Source of the DNA: Bradyrhizobium sp. C9
GTDB lineage: Bacteria > Pseudomonadota > Alphaproteobacteria > Rhizobiales > Xanthobacteraceae
Length of the DNA stretch: 64,000 nucleotides
Direction of reading: 5' to 3'
Assembly: GCF_002532045.1 (NCBI RefSeq)
Contig: NZ_NWTG01000034.1
Coordinates: forward strand, 1 to 64,000
The translations under genes were made by a program, and so were the position numbers. Below are positions 7,929 through 16,681 of this stretch, piece by piece. The notes under the pieces are model-generated. The model was not told the origin of the DNA. It did no database searches and saw nothing but the letters and a program-made list of their open reading frames with translations. Each line of letters starts with the position of its first letter. Position 1 is the stretch's first letter.

Positions 7929-8966
7929 CTAGATCCAGCCCTGAAGCTCGCGCAGCACGAGCTGACGGATCACGTCCATGCCGCCGTCGCTGTCGTTGAG
8001 GCAGGGGATCGCGGCGAACTGCTCGCCGCCATTGTGCCGGAAGATCTCGGCATTCTCCTGCGCGATCTCCTCCAGCGTCTCCAGGCAATCGGCGGAGAAG
8101 CCGGGCGTGACGACGGCAATTCGCCGCACGCCGTCCCTGGCCAGCTTCTCGACAGTCTTGTCGGTATAGGGCTGCAGCCACTCGGCATTGCCGAAGCGCG
8201 ACTGAAAGGTGAGGAGCAGCCTGCCGACATCGAGCCCGAGCCGCTTGCGCAGCGCGTTGGTCGTGGCGATGCATTGCGCCTGATAGGGGTCGCCCTTGTC
8301 GACGTATGCCTTCGGCATGCCGTGGAACGAGGCAAGGATGATCTCGGGCTGGAAAGGCAGCGTCGCGAGATGATCGTTGATCGAGGCCGCGAGCGCGTCG
8401 ATATAATCTGGGTCATCGTAATAGGGCGGCGTCACCCGCAGGATCGGCTGTGCGCGCATGCCGGCCAACACGCGAAACGCCTCGTCGCAGACGGTCGCCG
8501 ACGTCGCCGCGGAATATTGCGGATAGAGCGGCACCAGCAGCAGCCGGCTGCAGCCCTGCGCCGCCAGCGCCTCGATGCGCTCCTTGATCGACGGGTTGCC
8601 GTAGCGCATCGCCCAATCGACCACGACGTGGTCGTGATCGGCGATCGCCTCGGCCAGCTTGTCGGCCTGCGAGCGTGTGATGGTCTTCAGCGGCGACTCG
8701 TTCTTCTCGGTGTTCCAGATCTTCAGATAGTCGCGCGCCTTGCGGGCCGGTCGGACGCGCAGGATGATGCCGTTGAGGATCAGCTTCCAGAGCAGGCCCT
8801 GGTCCTCGATCACCCGCGGATCGGACAGGAATTCCCTGAGATAGACCCGCACCCCGGCGGCATCGGCCGTATCCGGCGTGCCGAGATTGACCAGCAGCAC
8901 GCCGACGCGTTCCGGCTTCGGCGCCGCGGCGGGCTTCGCGCTCTCGAAGGGGATCACCGTGCTCAT
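7929..8966 (-). CDS. hemH: ferrochelatase
   Basis: Inserts Fe2+ into protoporphyrin IX, the last step of protoheme synthesis. 345 residues with LLVNLGTPDTADAAGVR at the start, AMRYGNPSI, LLVPLYPQYSAATSATV, ASFHGMPKAY (the catalytic His of SFHG) and TPGFSADCLETLEEI near the end. All are classic HemH blocks and the length fits. Start ATG 8966 (MSTVIPF). The frame stays open upstream but the protein family begins near this Met. It is divergent from a MAPEG gene 113 bases away. Confidence 0.96.
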   Translation of the reverse strand: MSTVIPFESAKPAAAPKPERVGVLLVNLGTPDTADAAGVRVYLREFLSDPRVIEDQGLLWKLILNGIILRVRPARKARDYLKIWNTEKNESPLKTITRSQADKLAEAIADHDHVVVDWAMRYGNPSIKERIEALAAQGCSRLLLVPLYPQYSAATSATVCDEAFRVLAGMRAQPILRVTPPYYDDPDYIDALAASINDHLATLPFQPEIILASFHGMPKAYVDKGDPYQAQCIATTNALRKRLGLDVGRLLLTFQSRFGNAEWLQPYTDKTVEKLARDGVRRIAVVTPGFSADCLETLEEIAQENAEIFRHNGGEQFAAIPCLNDSDGGMDVIRQLVLRELQGWI

Positions 8967-9079
8967 GATGGCCTTGCGCCTAAGTCCTTCGTTGGGGTCT
9001 TTGGGCTTCGCGCGTTGCTCCAACCTTGTCAAGCCGAGTGCGGGTTGGCTACGTTCCCGTCCGTGAATGGGGAGGAACC

Positions 9080-9478
9080 ATGACGATCGCCGAATGGTGC
9101 GTCTTCGGGACGCTGCTGCTCTCGCTGCTGACGATCGTATCGGTGAAATGGGCCGGCATCCGCGGGTTCGACAATTCGAAGCCTCGCGATCCCGATTTCT
9201 ACGACGACCCAATCCGCTCGCGGGCGCTCGGCGCCCACCAGAACGGCATCGAGGCCTTCCCGTTCTTCGCCTTCGCCGTGCTGCTCGCCGAATTCCGCGT
9301 CGGTCCGCTGCGGCTGATCGACGAGCTCGCCGTGCTGTTCCTGATTGTTCGGATCGCCTACGTCTTCACCTATATCGGCAACCGCCCGACGCTGCGCTCG
9401 ATCCTGTGGAGCATCGGTTTTGCGATCAACATCGCGATCTTCTTGCTGCCGGCGATCAGGGGATATCTGACGAGTTAG
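9080..9478 (+). CDS. MAPEG-family membrane protein
   Basis: 132 residues with about four membrane helices. The block RSRALGAHQNGIEAFPFFAFAV carries the conserved N-x2-E-xFP motif of MAPEG proteins (membrane-associated proteins of eicosanoid and glutathione metabolism); NGIEAFPFF is the core. Bacterial members are often glutathione-linked, but the substrate is unknown. ATG 9080 is preceded by GGGGAGGAACC, a strong ribosome site, which decides against an earlier in-frame start. Confidence 0.85.
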   Translation: MTIAEWCVFGTLLLSLLTIVSVKWAGIRGFDNSKPRDPDFYDDPIRSRALGAHQNGIEAFPFFAFAVLLAEFRVGPLRLIDELAVLFLIVRIAYVFTYIGNRPTLRSILWSIGFAINIAIFLLPAIRGYLTS

Positions 9479-9500
9479 GCACGCCGAGCCCTGTTACCCG

Positions 9501-9606
9501 GTCATCCTGAGAAGCCCGCGCTTGCGGGCGTCTCGAAGGATGCACGGCCCGGCTGGTGGCCGTCGATCCGTCGAGACGGCGCTGACGCGCCTCCTCAGGA
9601 TGACGG
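9501..9606. repeat. inverted repeat of the GTCATCCTGAG/CCTCAGGATGAC type
   Basis: It begins GTCATCCTGAGAAGC and ends CCTCAGGATGACGG, with CGAAGGATGCACGGCCC in the middle. Members of this family recur at 41037, 46001, 54488 and 54609. This one lies in the convergent gap between the MAPEG and NicO genes. Confidence 0.7.
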
Positions 9607-9625
9607 ATTACAGGGAGCTGCGACC

Positions 9626-10747
9626 CTACAAACACGTCGCCCGCTCGGCCGCGACATAGCCGAAGAGCAGCCCGAGCCCGAACAACAGCACGAGCGCGGC
9701 AGCCGCGAATTCCAGGCCGCGCATGATCACCATGCCGCCGCCGTCGCGCGCAGCGCTCAGCCGCTCCGCCACGCCGCCCGCCGACACCGCAACCAGCGCG
9801 ATCGCCGCCACCGTGATGGCGGTGCCGAGCCCCATCACGAAGGTCGCGGCAACGCCGGCCCAGAACAAGCCCTGCGCCAGCGCGAACACCAAGACCAGGA
9901 TCGCGCCCGAGCACGGCCGGATCCCGACCGTCAGGATCGCACCGAAGCCGCGCCGCCAGCCGCCGGGACCGGCGAGTTCAGCCGGCGTCGGCCCGTGCGA
10001 ATGGCCGCAATGCTCGTCATGAACATGGTGCGGGTCGTGCCCGTGATCGTGGCCGTGATCATGGTGATGGCCGTGATCGTCATGCGCGTGGCGATGATGG
10101 TGACCATGGCCATGGCCATGGTCGTGATGATCGTGATCATGGTGGTCGTGCTGATGCGCGCCGGCCATCGCCAACGCCGGCCGCGGCGCCTGCAGCGCGC
10201 GGAGGAAGCTGCCGCCCTTGACCCAGACCAGCCGGGCGCCGAACGCCGCGATCAGCGCGTAGCTTGCGATCTCGATCGCCTTCTCCGCGCCGCACATGGT
10301 CTTCGCCGTCGCATTGAGCAGCCAGGCGCAGACGCCGACGATGGCAACCGCGACCAGCGACTGCATCAGCGCCGAGGCGAACGACAGCACGATGCCGCGC
10401 CGCGCGGTCTCGCGATTGGCGACCATGTAGGACGAGATCACCGCCTTGCCGTGGCCGGGGCCCGCGGCATGGAAGATGCCGTAAGCAAAGGAGATCGCAA
10501 GCAGCGTCCAGACCGCGGAGCCGTCGGATTTCGCGGCGCGGATGGTCGCCGACATCTCGCGATAAAACTCCGACTGTTTTGCCAACAGCCAGCCGACGAT
10601 CCCGCCCTGCGGCTCCGCTGTGCGCGGCGCGCCGAACGGATTCTGCGCCAGCAGCGCATGAACCGCGCCATCCAGCACCGCCAATGCCGCCAGCACGGCA
10701 GCGGACACGGCGAGGCCCCGCATCGCGCGGGAGACGATCGGCGTCAT
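9626..10747 (-). CDS. nickel/cobalt exporter-like NicO protein with His-rich loop
   Basis: 373 residues, about seven membrane helices, and the NicO/RcnA motif GIFHAAGPGHGKAV at about residues 90-103. Residues 198-251 form a cytoplasmic or periplasmic loop made almost only of His, Asp and Gly, a metal-binding buffer. The family moves Ni2+ or Co2+, usually outwards. The ATG overlaps the TGA of the preceding DUF1007 gene as ATGA, so the two are translationally coupled; this decides the start at 10747. Confidence 0.85.
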   Translation of the reverse strand: MTPIVSRAMRGLAVSAAVLAALAVLDGAVHALLAQNPFGAPRTAEPQGGIVGWLLAKQSEFYREMSATIRAAKSDGSAVWTLLAISFAYGIFHAAGPGHGKAVISSYMVANRETARRGIVLSFASALMQSLVAVAIVGVCAWLLNATAKTMCGAEKAIEIASYALIAAFGARLVWVKGGSFLRALQAPRPALAMAGAHQHDHHDHDHHDHGHGHGHHHRHAHDDHGHHHDHGHDHGHDPHHVHDEHCGHSHGPTPAELAGPGGWRRGFGAILTVGIRPCSGAILVLVFALAQGLFWAGVAATFVMGLGTAITVAAIALVAVSAGGVAERLSAARDGGGMVIMRGLEFAAAALVLLFGLGLLFGYVAAERATCL

Positions 10748-11391
10748 GGGCAATCCACCGTGATCTTGTTGGCGAACATCATCGCGAAATTGCCGGCATT
10801 GCCGTCGAGGAAGTTCTGCTCGCCGAGCTTCTGCGCGGCGGCGGTGCCATCGTTCGGCCGCTCGAACGCCATCTTGCAGTCGGCCGCGGCGCCGACCAGC
10901 TTGATCGGCTCCTTCTCCGCAAACTGGAAGTCGATGAAGTAGGTCGGGTCGAACACTTCGAGCGAGAGCTGCCGGGCCTTGAACGGCGTCTTCACCGGCA
11001 GGGTGAAGTGCAGCGTCAGCGCCGAGTCCTTGTATTCGAGGAAGTAGTCGACCGGCTCGGTGAACTTCTGCTTCTTGCCGTCGCCCTTGGCGAAGGTGAA
11101 GTAGGCGTATTCCTTCAGCGACTCGACATTGGTCTGCGCCAGCGGCGCCAGCTCCTCGCGGCTGTAGGCGCCCTTCACCTTGGTCTCGATGCCCTGCAGC
11201 GCATAGGTCGAGAACATGTCGTCGAAGGTCCAGGCGTGGCGGACCCCCGTGATGGTGCCGTCAGGCGCATAGATCAGTTCGCTCTTGGCCACGATCCAGA
11301 CATGCGGATGAGCCCCGGCGGCCGCCGTGCCGAGCACGACGGACACAGCAAGCGCGAGCCCGGCGATCAGGCACTTCAGAGACTGCCGCAC
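10744..11391 (-). CDS. DUF1007 periplasmic protein
   Basis: 215 residues. It has a signal peptide (LIAGLALAVSVVLGTAAAGA) followed at once by HPHVWI, the typical DUF1007 start with metal-ligand-like His residues. DUF1007 genes usually sit next to NicO or ABC metal transporters, as here, and are thought to help metal handling in the periplasm. It overlaps the NicO gene by four bases and starts two bases after the M3 peptidase gene ends, so the three may share a transcript. Confidence 0.85.
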   Translation of the reverse strand: MRQSLKCLIAGLALAVSVVLGTAAAGAHPHVWIVAKSELIYAPDGTITGVRHAWTFDDMFSTYALQGIETKVKGAYSREELAPLAQTNVESLKEYAYFTFAKGDGKKQKFTEPVDYFLEYKDSALTLHFTLPVKTPFKARQLSLEVFDPTYFIDFQFAEKEPIKLVGAAADCKMAFERPNDGTAAAQKLGEQNFLDGNAGNFAMMFANKITVDCP

Positions 11392-11393
11392 CT

Positions 11394-13469
11394 TCAGGCC
11401 GCCTCAGGCGTCTCGAGCAGGCCGCGACGGCGCAGCAGCGCGTCCGGCTCGGGCTCGCGGCCACGGAACGCGACATAGGCCTCCTCGGGATCGCGCGAGC
11501 CGCCCGACGAATAGATGTCGTCATGCAGCCGTTTGGCGGTCGCCGGATCGAAAATGTCGCCGGCCTCCTCGAAGGCCCCGAACGCGTCGGCGTCCATCAC
11601 CTCCGACCACATGTAGCTATAGTAGCCCGACGCATAATGGTCGCCGGAGAAGATGTGGCCAAACTGGGTCGGTCGGTGCCGCAGCGAGATCTCCGCGGGC
11701 ATGCCGATCTTCTCCAGCTCCTTCTGTTCGAAGGCGCGGACGTCGCGGCTCGCCGCCGCCGGCTGGGTGTGGAATTCGAGGTCAACCAGCGCCGAGGAGA
11801 CGAACTCCACGGTGGCAAAGCCCTGGTTGAACTTGCGCGCGGCGAGGAAACGCTTGAGCAGGTCGTCCGGCAGCGCCTCGCCGGTCTGGTAGTGGCGAGC
11901 GAAGCGCTGCAGCACCTCGGGCCGCTCCTGCCAGTGCTCGTAGAGCTGCGAGGGCAGCTCGACGAAGTCGGTGAACACAGATGTCCCCGACAGCGACGGA
12001 TAGGTCACGTCCGAGAGCATGCCGTGCAGGCCGTGGCCGAACTCGTGGAACAGGGTCCGCGCGTCGTCGGGCGACAGCAGCGACGGCGCGCCGTCGGCGC
12101 CCTTGGCGAAGTTGCAGACATTGATGACCAGCGGCGCGACGTCGCCGTCGAGCTTCTGCTGGTCGCGCAGCAACGTCATCCAGGCGCCGGAGCGCTTGGA
12201 AGGCCGCGCGAAGTAATCGCCGTAGAACAGCGCCTTGTGCTGGCCGTCGCGGCCCTTGACCTCCCACACCCGCACATCCGGGTGCCAGACCGGCACGTCC
12301 TTGCGCTCGGCGAAGGTGACGCCGAACAGGCGGGTAGCGCAGTCGAACGCGGCCTCGATCATGTGGTCGAGCACCAGATAGGGCTTGATCGCGGAATCGT
12401 CGAAATTGGCTTTGGCCTGGCGCAGCTTCTCGGCGTAGTAGCGCCAGTCCCAGGCCGCCAGCGTGAAATTGCCGCCCTCTTCGGTGATCAGCGCCTGCAG
12501 CGCATCGCGGTCGGCGAGCGCCCGCGCCCGCGCCGGCTTCCAGACCCGCTCCAGCAGGCCGCGCACCGCCTCCGGCGTCTTGGCCATGGAATCCTCGAGG
12601 CGGTAGGCGGCGTAGGTCGGGAAGCCCAGGATCTTCGCCGTCTCCTCGCGGAGCGAGAGGATCTCCACGATGGTCGCGTTGTTGTCGTTGGCGTTGCCGT
12701 TGTCGCCGCGCGCCGTGAAGGCCTTGTAGACCTTCTCGCGCAGGTCGCGCCGCGACGAGCTCTGCAGGAACGGCTCGACCGAGGAGCGTGACAACGTCAC
12801 GATCGCCTTGCCACCCTTGCCGCGCTCTTCCGCCGCAGCCTTGGCGGCCGCCACAAATGTGTCGGAGAGGCCGGCGCGGTCGCCCTCGCCAAGCTCCATG
12901 GACCACTCCTGCTCGTCGCCGAGCAGATGGTGGCTGAACGAGGTGCCGAGCTGGGCGAGGCGCTCGTTGATCGCCGCCATGCGGGCCTTGGCCGCGTCGT
13001 CGAGCCCGGCGCCGGAGCGGTGGAAGCGGGTGTAGGTGCGCTCCAGCAGCCGCATCTGCTCGCCGGTCAGGCCGAGCGAGGCGCGCTTCTCGTGCAGCAT
13101 GGCGATGCGGCCAAACAGCACAGCGTTCATCATGATCGGATTCCAGTGCCGCGCCATCCGGGGCGAGACTTCCTTGTCGATCTCGAGGATCGCAGGGCTC
13201 GAATGCGCCGAGACCAGGTCGTAGAACACCGCCGAGACCTTCGACAGCAGCTTGCCGGAGCGCTCCAGCGCCGTGATGGTGTTGTCGAAGTCGGGCAGCG
13301 CCGGATCGTGGGTAATCGCAGCCACTTCCGCCGAATGGTCGGCGAAGGCCTGCTCGAAGGCCGGGAGGAAATGCTCCGGCTTGATCTCGGCAAAGGGCGG
13401 CGTCTCGAGCGGCGTCCGCCATGCCTGCAGGAGGGGGTTGGCGTGAGCGTCTGCGCTGGTTTCTGACAT
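11394..13469 (-). CDS. M3 family peptidase (oligopeptidase A / dipeptidyl carboxypeptidase)
   Basis: 691 residues. The zinc site is TLFHEFGHGLHGML (HExxH, about residue 475) with a following Glu further on. N-terminal PLLQAWRTPLETPPFAEIKPEHF is typical of PrlC/Dcp proteins. It degrades short peptides in the cytoplasm. No signal peptide is seen. Choice between PrlC and Dcp cannot be settled by eye. The gene is monocistronic or heads the DUF1007-NicO group. Confidence 0.93.
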   Translation of the reverse strand: MSETSADAHANPLLQAWRTPLETPPFAEIKPEHFLPAFEQAFADHSAEVAAITHDPALPDFDNTITALERSGKLLSKVSAVFYDLVSAHSSPAILEIDKEVSPRMARHWNPIMMNAVLFGRIAMLHEKRASLGLTGEQMRLLERTYTRFHRSGAGLDDAAKARMAAINERLAQLGTSFSHHLLGDEQEWSMELGEGDRAGLSDTFVAAAKAAAEERGKGGKAIVTLSRSSVEPFLQSSSRRDLREKVYKAFTARGDNGNANDNNATIVEILSLREETAKILGFPTYAAYRLEDSMAKTPEAVRGLLERVWKPARARALADRDALQALITEEGGNFTLAAWDWRYYAEKLRQAKANFDDSAIKPYLVLDHMIEAAFDCATRLFGVTFAERKDVPVWHPDVRVWEVKGRDGQHKALFYGDYFARPSKRSGAWMTLLRDQQKLDGDVAPLVINVCNFAKGADGAPSLLSPDDARTLFHEFGHGLHGMLSDVTYPSLSGTSVFTDFVELPSQLYEHWQERPEVLQRFARHYQTGEALPDDLLKRFLAARKFNQGFATVEFVSSALVDLEFHTQPAAASRDVRAFEQKELEKIGMPAEISLRHRPTQFGHIFSGDHYASGYYSYMWSEVMDADAFGAFEEAGDIFDPATAKRLHDDIYSSGGSRDPEEAYVAFRGREPEPDALLRRRGLLETPEAA

Positions 13470-13599
13470 CGAATATCCCGTTTTTCGCCTTGAAAATGCG
13501 GCCCAATCTATATCACGCGATACGGCATTTTTGGGCCTTTTGCGCTTGATAGATGGGCACTTTTCGGAGAGATTGCGCCCCCTGAACAGGACCTATTCC

Positions 13600-13860
13600 A
13601 TGACCATGCAGCCCTCCACCGCAGGCACCAGCCGGATCCTTTGGCCGAGCGTCATCACCGTGATTTCGGCGGCCATCCTGATCGGCGCCGAAGTGTTCGG
13701 CGCGGCCTTCGCCGGCGGCTGGGCGCTCGCGATCGCGCTCGGGCTCGGTGATTTCGGCGCACACATCCTGCAGGCCGTGCTGTTCGGCATCGGCGTCCTG
13801 ATCATGATCGCCTTCATCCGCGCAGCTCAACGCATCGAGCCGTTCACGCGCCGCGCGTGA
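13600..13860 (+). CDS. small two-helix membrane protein
   Basis: 86 residues from ATG 13600. Two hydrophobic helices (WPSVITVISAAILIGAEVFG and ILQAVLFGIGVLIMIAF) flank a short Gly/Ala region; the C-terminus is basic (RRA). No known motif. An in-frame start at 13531 is possible but would add a poorly conserved, charged leader. It is divergent from the M3 peptidase gene. Confidence 0.6.
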   Translation: MTMQPSTAGTSRILWPSVITVISAAILIGAEVFGAAFAGGWALAIALGLGDFGAHILQAVLFGIGVLIMIAFIRAAQRIEPFTRRA

Positions 13861-14040
13861 GCCGAAGCGATTCAAGAAAGCGCTGCGGCACAGGGCTTAA
13901 ACGCACACGCTTCGTTAGTCATTCTTAACAGCCGTTCATCTTCAGCGCCTGCTGTGCGCGCCATCGCAAGTACGCGTTAGGGAAATTTGTCGCTATCGCA
14001 AAAAAATTCTTGCGAAGCGAATTCAAAAGACTTATTTCCT

Positions 14041-14310
14041 GCCTTGCCCAATTTCGCACGTGCCTGTGGTCGTGTGTCAGTCGGTAGGTATCCGGACAAG
14101 AGGCCGGACAGCCGCCAAGGGGTGGAAGAACCGAGGGTCGCTTACGTCCATCAGGACACGAGGCGGCCAGCCTCCCTCTCCAGGGATGCCGTTGAAGGTC
14201 TCACCACTCTTTGCAACCGTGACTGGCAGCCGGAGGCGAACCGGCGCACCCCGCTCTCAACGGGGGACGCGACTTAAAGCAACGACGGATCGGGCTTTTT
14301 TGGTCTCTAC
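14041..14310 (+). ncRNA. putative speF-type 5' leader RNA
   Basis: The 661 bases between the small membrane protein and ornithine decarboxylase hold no convincing gene but strong local folding. Seen pairs are TCCGG 14091-14095 with CCGGA 14104-14108, GCCGCC 14111-14116 with GGCGGC 14162-14167, GTCC/GGAC at 14146-14157, and CCCCG/CGGGG near 14251-14267, followed by a T-run at 14296-14301. A conserved leader called the speF motif (Rfam) is known upstream of alphaproteobacterial ornithine decarboxylase genes, which matches this position. I judged it from context and folding, not from a covariance search. The exact ends are approximate. Confidence 0.55.
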
Positions 14311-14521
14311 CGGCAGTCCAACGCCGGCGCGGGCTACTGAAAAGGCTTGTCCTTCATTGCCAGGTGAGCGGGCGGGAAACTCTCCCAACCAATCCACGGC
14401 AGCACAGTCTGGTTTGAGTCTTTTGGCTTTCGTTGCGCCTCCATCGCGCAATGCGGCCAGAGCACTCTTATCCGACGTCACGTTGATGCGGATCCCGTCG
14501 CTGGGGCCGTTGGAGAGTGCC

Positions 14522-15664
14522 ATGACCGAACGTATCCAGGAATTCCTGCGTCACCGCCGCAGCGAAGGTCTCGACACCGAGCCGTGCCTCGTCGTCGACC
14601 TCGAGGTCGTGCGCGACAACTACCAGACCTTCGCGAAGGTGCTGCCGGACAGCCGCGTGTTCTACGCTGTGAAGGCCAACCCGGCGCCCGAAGTGCTGGC
14701 GCTGCTGGCCTCGCTCGGCTCCTGCTTCGACACCGCGACCGTCGCGGAAATCGAGATGGCGCTGGCTGCCGGTGCGACTCCGGACCGCATCTCCTATGGC
14801 AATACGATCAAGAAGGAGCGCGACATCGCGCGTGCCTTCGCGCTCGGCATTCGCCTGTTCGCGGTCGACTGCGCCGCCGAGGTCGAGAAGATCTCCCGCG
14901 CCGCTCCCGGCGCGAAGGTGTTCTGCCGCATCCTCTATGATTGCGCCGGCGCCGAGTGGCCGCTGTCGCGCAAGTTCGGCTGCGACCCGGAGATGGCGGT
15001 CGACGTGCTCGACCTCGCCAAGCGTCTTGGTCTGGAGCCGTGCGGCATCTCGTTCCATGTCGGCTCGCAGCAGCGCAAGGTGAAGGCTTGGGACCGCGCG
15101 CTCGCGATGGCCTCGACCGTGTTCCGTGACTGCGCCGAGCGCGGCATCAACCTCACCATGGTCAACATGGGTGGTGGCTTCCCGACCAAGTACCTCAAGG
15201 ACGTTCCGCCGGTCCTGCAGTATGGCCGGTCGATCTTCCGCGCGCTGCGCAAGCATTTCGGCAACCAGATCCCGGAGACGATCATCGAGCCGGGCCGCGG
15301 CATGGTCGGCAATGCGGGCATCATCGAGACCGAAGTCGTTCTGATCTCCAAGAAGAGCGACGAGGACGAGGTGCGCTGGGTCTATCTCGACATCGGCAAG
15401 TTCGGCGGTCTCGCCGAGACGATGGACGAGTCGATCCGCTACGCCATCCGCACCCCGCATGACGGGGCGGACATGACGCCGTGCGTGCTCGCGGGCCCGA
15501 CCTGCGATAGCGCCGACGTGCTGTACGAGAAGCTGCCGTATCCGCTCCCGGTGACGCTCGAGATCGGCGACAAGCTGCTGATCGAAGGCACCGGCGCCTA
15601 TACGTCGACCTACTCGTCGGTGGCGTTCAACGGCATTCCGCCGCTGAAGACATACCACATCTAA
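14522..15664 (+). CDS. ornithine decarboxylase (fold-type III, alanine-racemase-like)
   Basis: Makes putrescine from ornithine (some homologues also use lysine). 380 residues. The PLP lysine is Lys51 in FYAVKANPAPEVL. Other blocks are CFDTATVAEIEMA, ISYGNTIK, ISFHVGSQ (the His of the PLP stack), NMGGGFP and EPGRGMVG, with GPTCDSADVL carrying the Cys of the second active-site half. Start ATG 14522 (MTERIQEFL); the frame is open upstream across the leader but that part does not resemble the family. A strong terminator follows. With homospermidine synthase 1.4 kb downstream it supplies a polyamine pathway. Confidence 0.92.
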   Translation: MTERIQEFLRHRRSEGLDTEPCLVVDLEVVRDNYQTFAKVLPDSRVFYAVKANPAPEVLALLASLGSCFDTATVAEIEMALAAGATPDRISYGNTIKKERDIARAFALGIRLFAVDCAAEVEKISRAAPGAKVFCRILYDCAGAEWPLSRKFGCDPEMAVDVLDLAKRLGLEPCGISFHVGSQQRKVKAWDRALAMASTVFRDCAERGINLTMVNMGGGFPTKYLKDVPPVLQYGRSIFRALRKHFGNQIPETIIEPGRGMVGNAGIIETEVVLISKKSDEDEVRWVYLDIGKFGGLAETMDESIRYAIRTPHDGADMTPCVLAGPTCDSADVLYEKLPYPLPVTLEIGDKLLIEGTGAYTSTYSSVAFNGIPPLKTYHI

Positions 15665-15694
15665 GCCGCCTCCGTTCCGAGGCCTGATGAACCG

Positions 15695-15715
15695 GGAGCC
15701 GGCCCAGCCGGCTCC
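15695..15715 (+). terminator. intrinsic terminator after ornithine decarboxylase
   Basis: GGAGCCGGC and GCCGGCTCC pair perfectly over nine bases with a CCA loop. A T-rich stretch (ATTTTTGATTTTT) follows from 15725. It stands 31 bases past the stop codon. Confidence 0.8.
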
Positions 15716-15794
15716 TTCCCGATCATTTTTGATTTTTCTGAACGACGCTTGCCGCGGCGTACGCCATGCCGTTGCAAGCGGGGACTGACGTGCC

Positions 15795-16412
15795 ATGACT
15801 GCAAAACGGAACGACCCCGTTGCCTTCATCCGAAAAGCCGCCCCGTTCGCGATCCGTGCGGAGCGGGCTTCGGACGTCGTCGCGCGCGAAGCGCTGCTGG
15901 ATGCCTGCTTTGGCGAGAACCGCCATGCCCGCATTTGCCAGCGCCTGCGCGACGGACGCGCGCCCGCCCAAGGCCTGAGCCTTGCGGCCGTGCACCAGGA
16001 CGGCCGGCTGGTTGGAACCGTGCGGCTGTGGCACGTCAGCGCGGGGGGCCGCAGCGCGCTGATGCTGGGGCCGCTGGCTGTCGACGACGACTGCCGCGGC
16101 CTCGGCGTCGGCGCCGCGCTGATGCAGCGCGCGCTGGCTGTCGCCAAGACCCGCGGCCATGGCGCGGTGATCCTGCTTGGCGACGCGCCCTATTACGCCC
16201 GTTTCGGCTTCACGGCCGCCAAGACCGGCGAACTGTCGCTGCCGGGCGCCTTCGCGCGCGAGCGGCTGCTCGGCCTCGAACTGGTCGAGAGGGCGCTGGA
16301 CGGCGCCTGGGGCATGATCACGCCGACCGGCGCGGCGCTACCCCAAAGCAAGGCAACCCGGACCAGGTCCCGGACCCGGAAGGCACCGCTCGCCGTGCCG
16401 CACGCGGCGTAA
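15795..16412 (+). CDS. GNAT-family N-acetyltransferase
   Basis: 205 residues. The acetyl-CoA loop is CRGLGVGAALMQRALAVAK (R/Q-x2-G-x-G/A). The preceding strand LMLGPLAVDDDCRG and the following GDAPYYARFGF match the YhbS-type subgroup of putative acetyltransferases. Acceptor unknown. The last 25 residues are basic and poorly structured. A 55-residue membrane protein begins ten bases after its stop, so they are probably co-transcribed. Confidence 0.88.
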   Translation: MTAKRNDPVAFIRKAAPFAIRAERASDVVAREALLDACFGENRHARICQRLRDGRAPAQGLSLAAVHQDGRLVGTVRLWHVSAGGRSALMLGPLAVDDDCRGLGVGAALMQRALAVAKTRGHGAVILLGDAPYYARFGFTAAKTGELSLPGAFARERLLGLELVERALDGAWGMITPTGAALPQSKATRTRSRTRKAPLAVPHAA

Positions 16413-16422
16413 GGCGGGCGCC

Positions 16423-16590
16423 ATGGCAGAGAACCTTCCCGCAATCGATGGCGCGCGCCCGCGTTGGCGCGGCCTCGTCACCACGGTCATGCTGGTCCTG
16501 ATCGCGGTCATGATCGTCAGGGACATCCTGATCCGGCGCTGGACCGGCACGCCGCCGTCGCCGCCGGACACCACGCAGCAGTCCCAGTAG
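16423..16590 (+). CDS. 55-residue single-pass membrane protein
   Basis: ATG 16423 to TAG 16590 gives MAENLPAIDGARPRW, then a hydrophobic helix (LVTTVMLVLIAVMIVRDIL), a basic RRW stop-transfer and a Pro/Thr/Gln tail. AAGGCGGGCGCC before the ATG can serve as ribosome site. It follows the acetyltransferase gene by ten bases. No family recognised; it looks like a real small gene because the codon pattern is that of the neighbours and the helix is well formed. Confidence 0.6.
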   Translation: MAENLPAIDGARPRWRGLVTTVMLVLIAVMIVRDILIRRWTGTPPSPPDTTQQSQ

Positions 16591-16619
16591 CGCCGGCCGC
16601 AAGGCCCAGAAGAGAGGGG

Positions 16620-16657
16620 TTGCGCGGGCGCCGAAAATGCCCGTAAACCCCGCGCAA
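16620..16657. other. hairpin upstream of the RidA gene
   Basis: TTGCGCGGG at 16620-16628 pairs with CCCGCGCAA at 16649-16657 around a 20-base loop. It is 24 bases before the RidA start and has no T-run, so it is more likely a leader structure or attenuating stem than a terminator. Confidence 0.4.
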
Positions 16658-16681
16658 AGCCATTTTCAGCCGAGGTCCGAC

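Noticed and set aside
10010..10160. Tandem repeat GATCATGG-like stretch as a minisatellite or CRISPR
   Set aside because: It codes the His/Asp/Gly loop of NicO; no spacer pattern.
11523..12791. 422-codon plus-strand frame across the M3 peptidase
   Set aside because: The minus strand codes a clear HExxH peptidase; the plus product has no family pattern.
14060..14521. N-terminal 154-codon extension of ornithine decarboxylase
   Set aside because: Basic, low-complexity translation over a structured leader; the family begins at ATG 14522.
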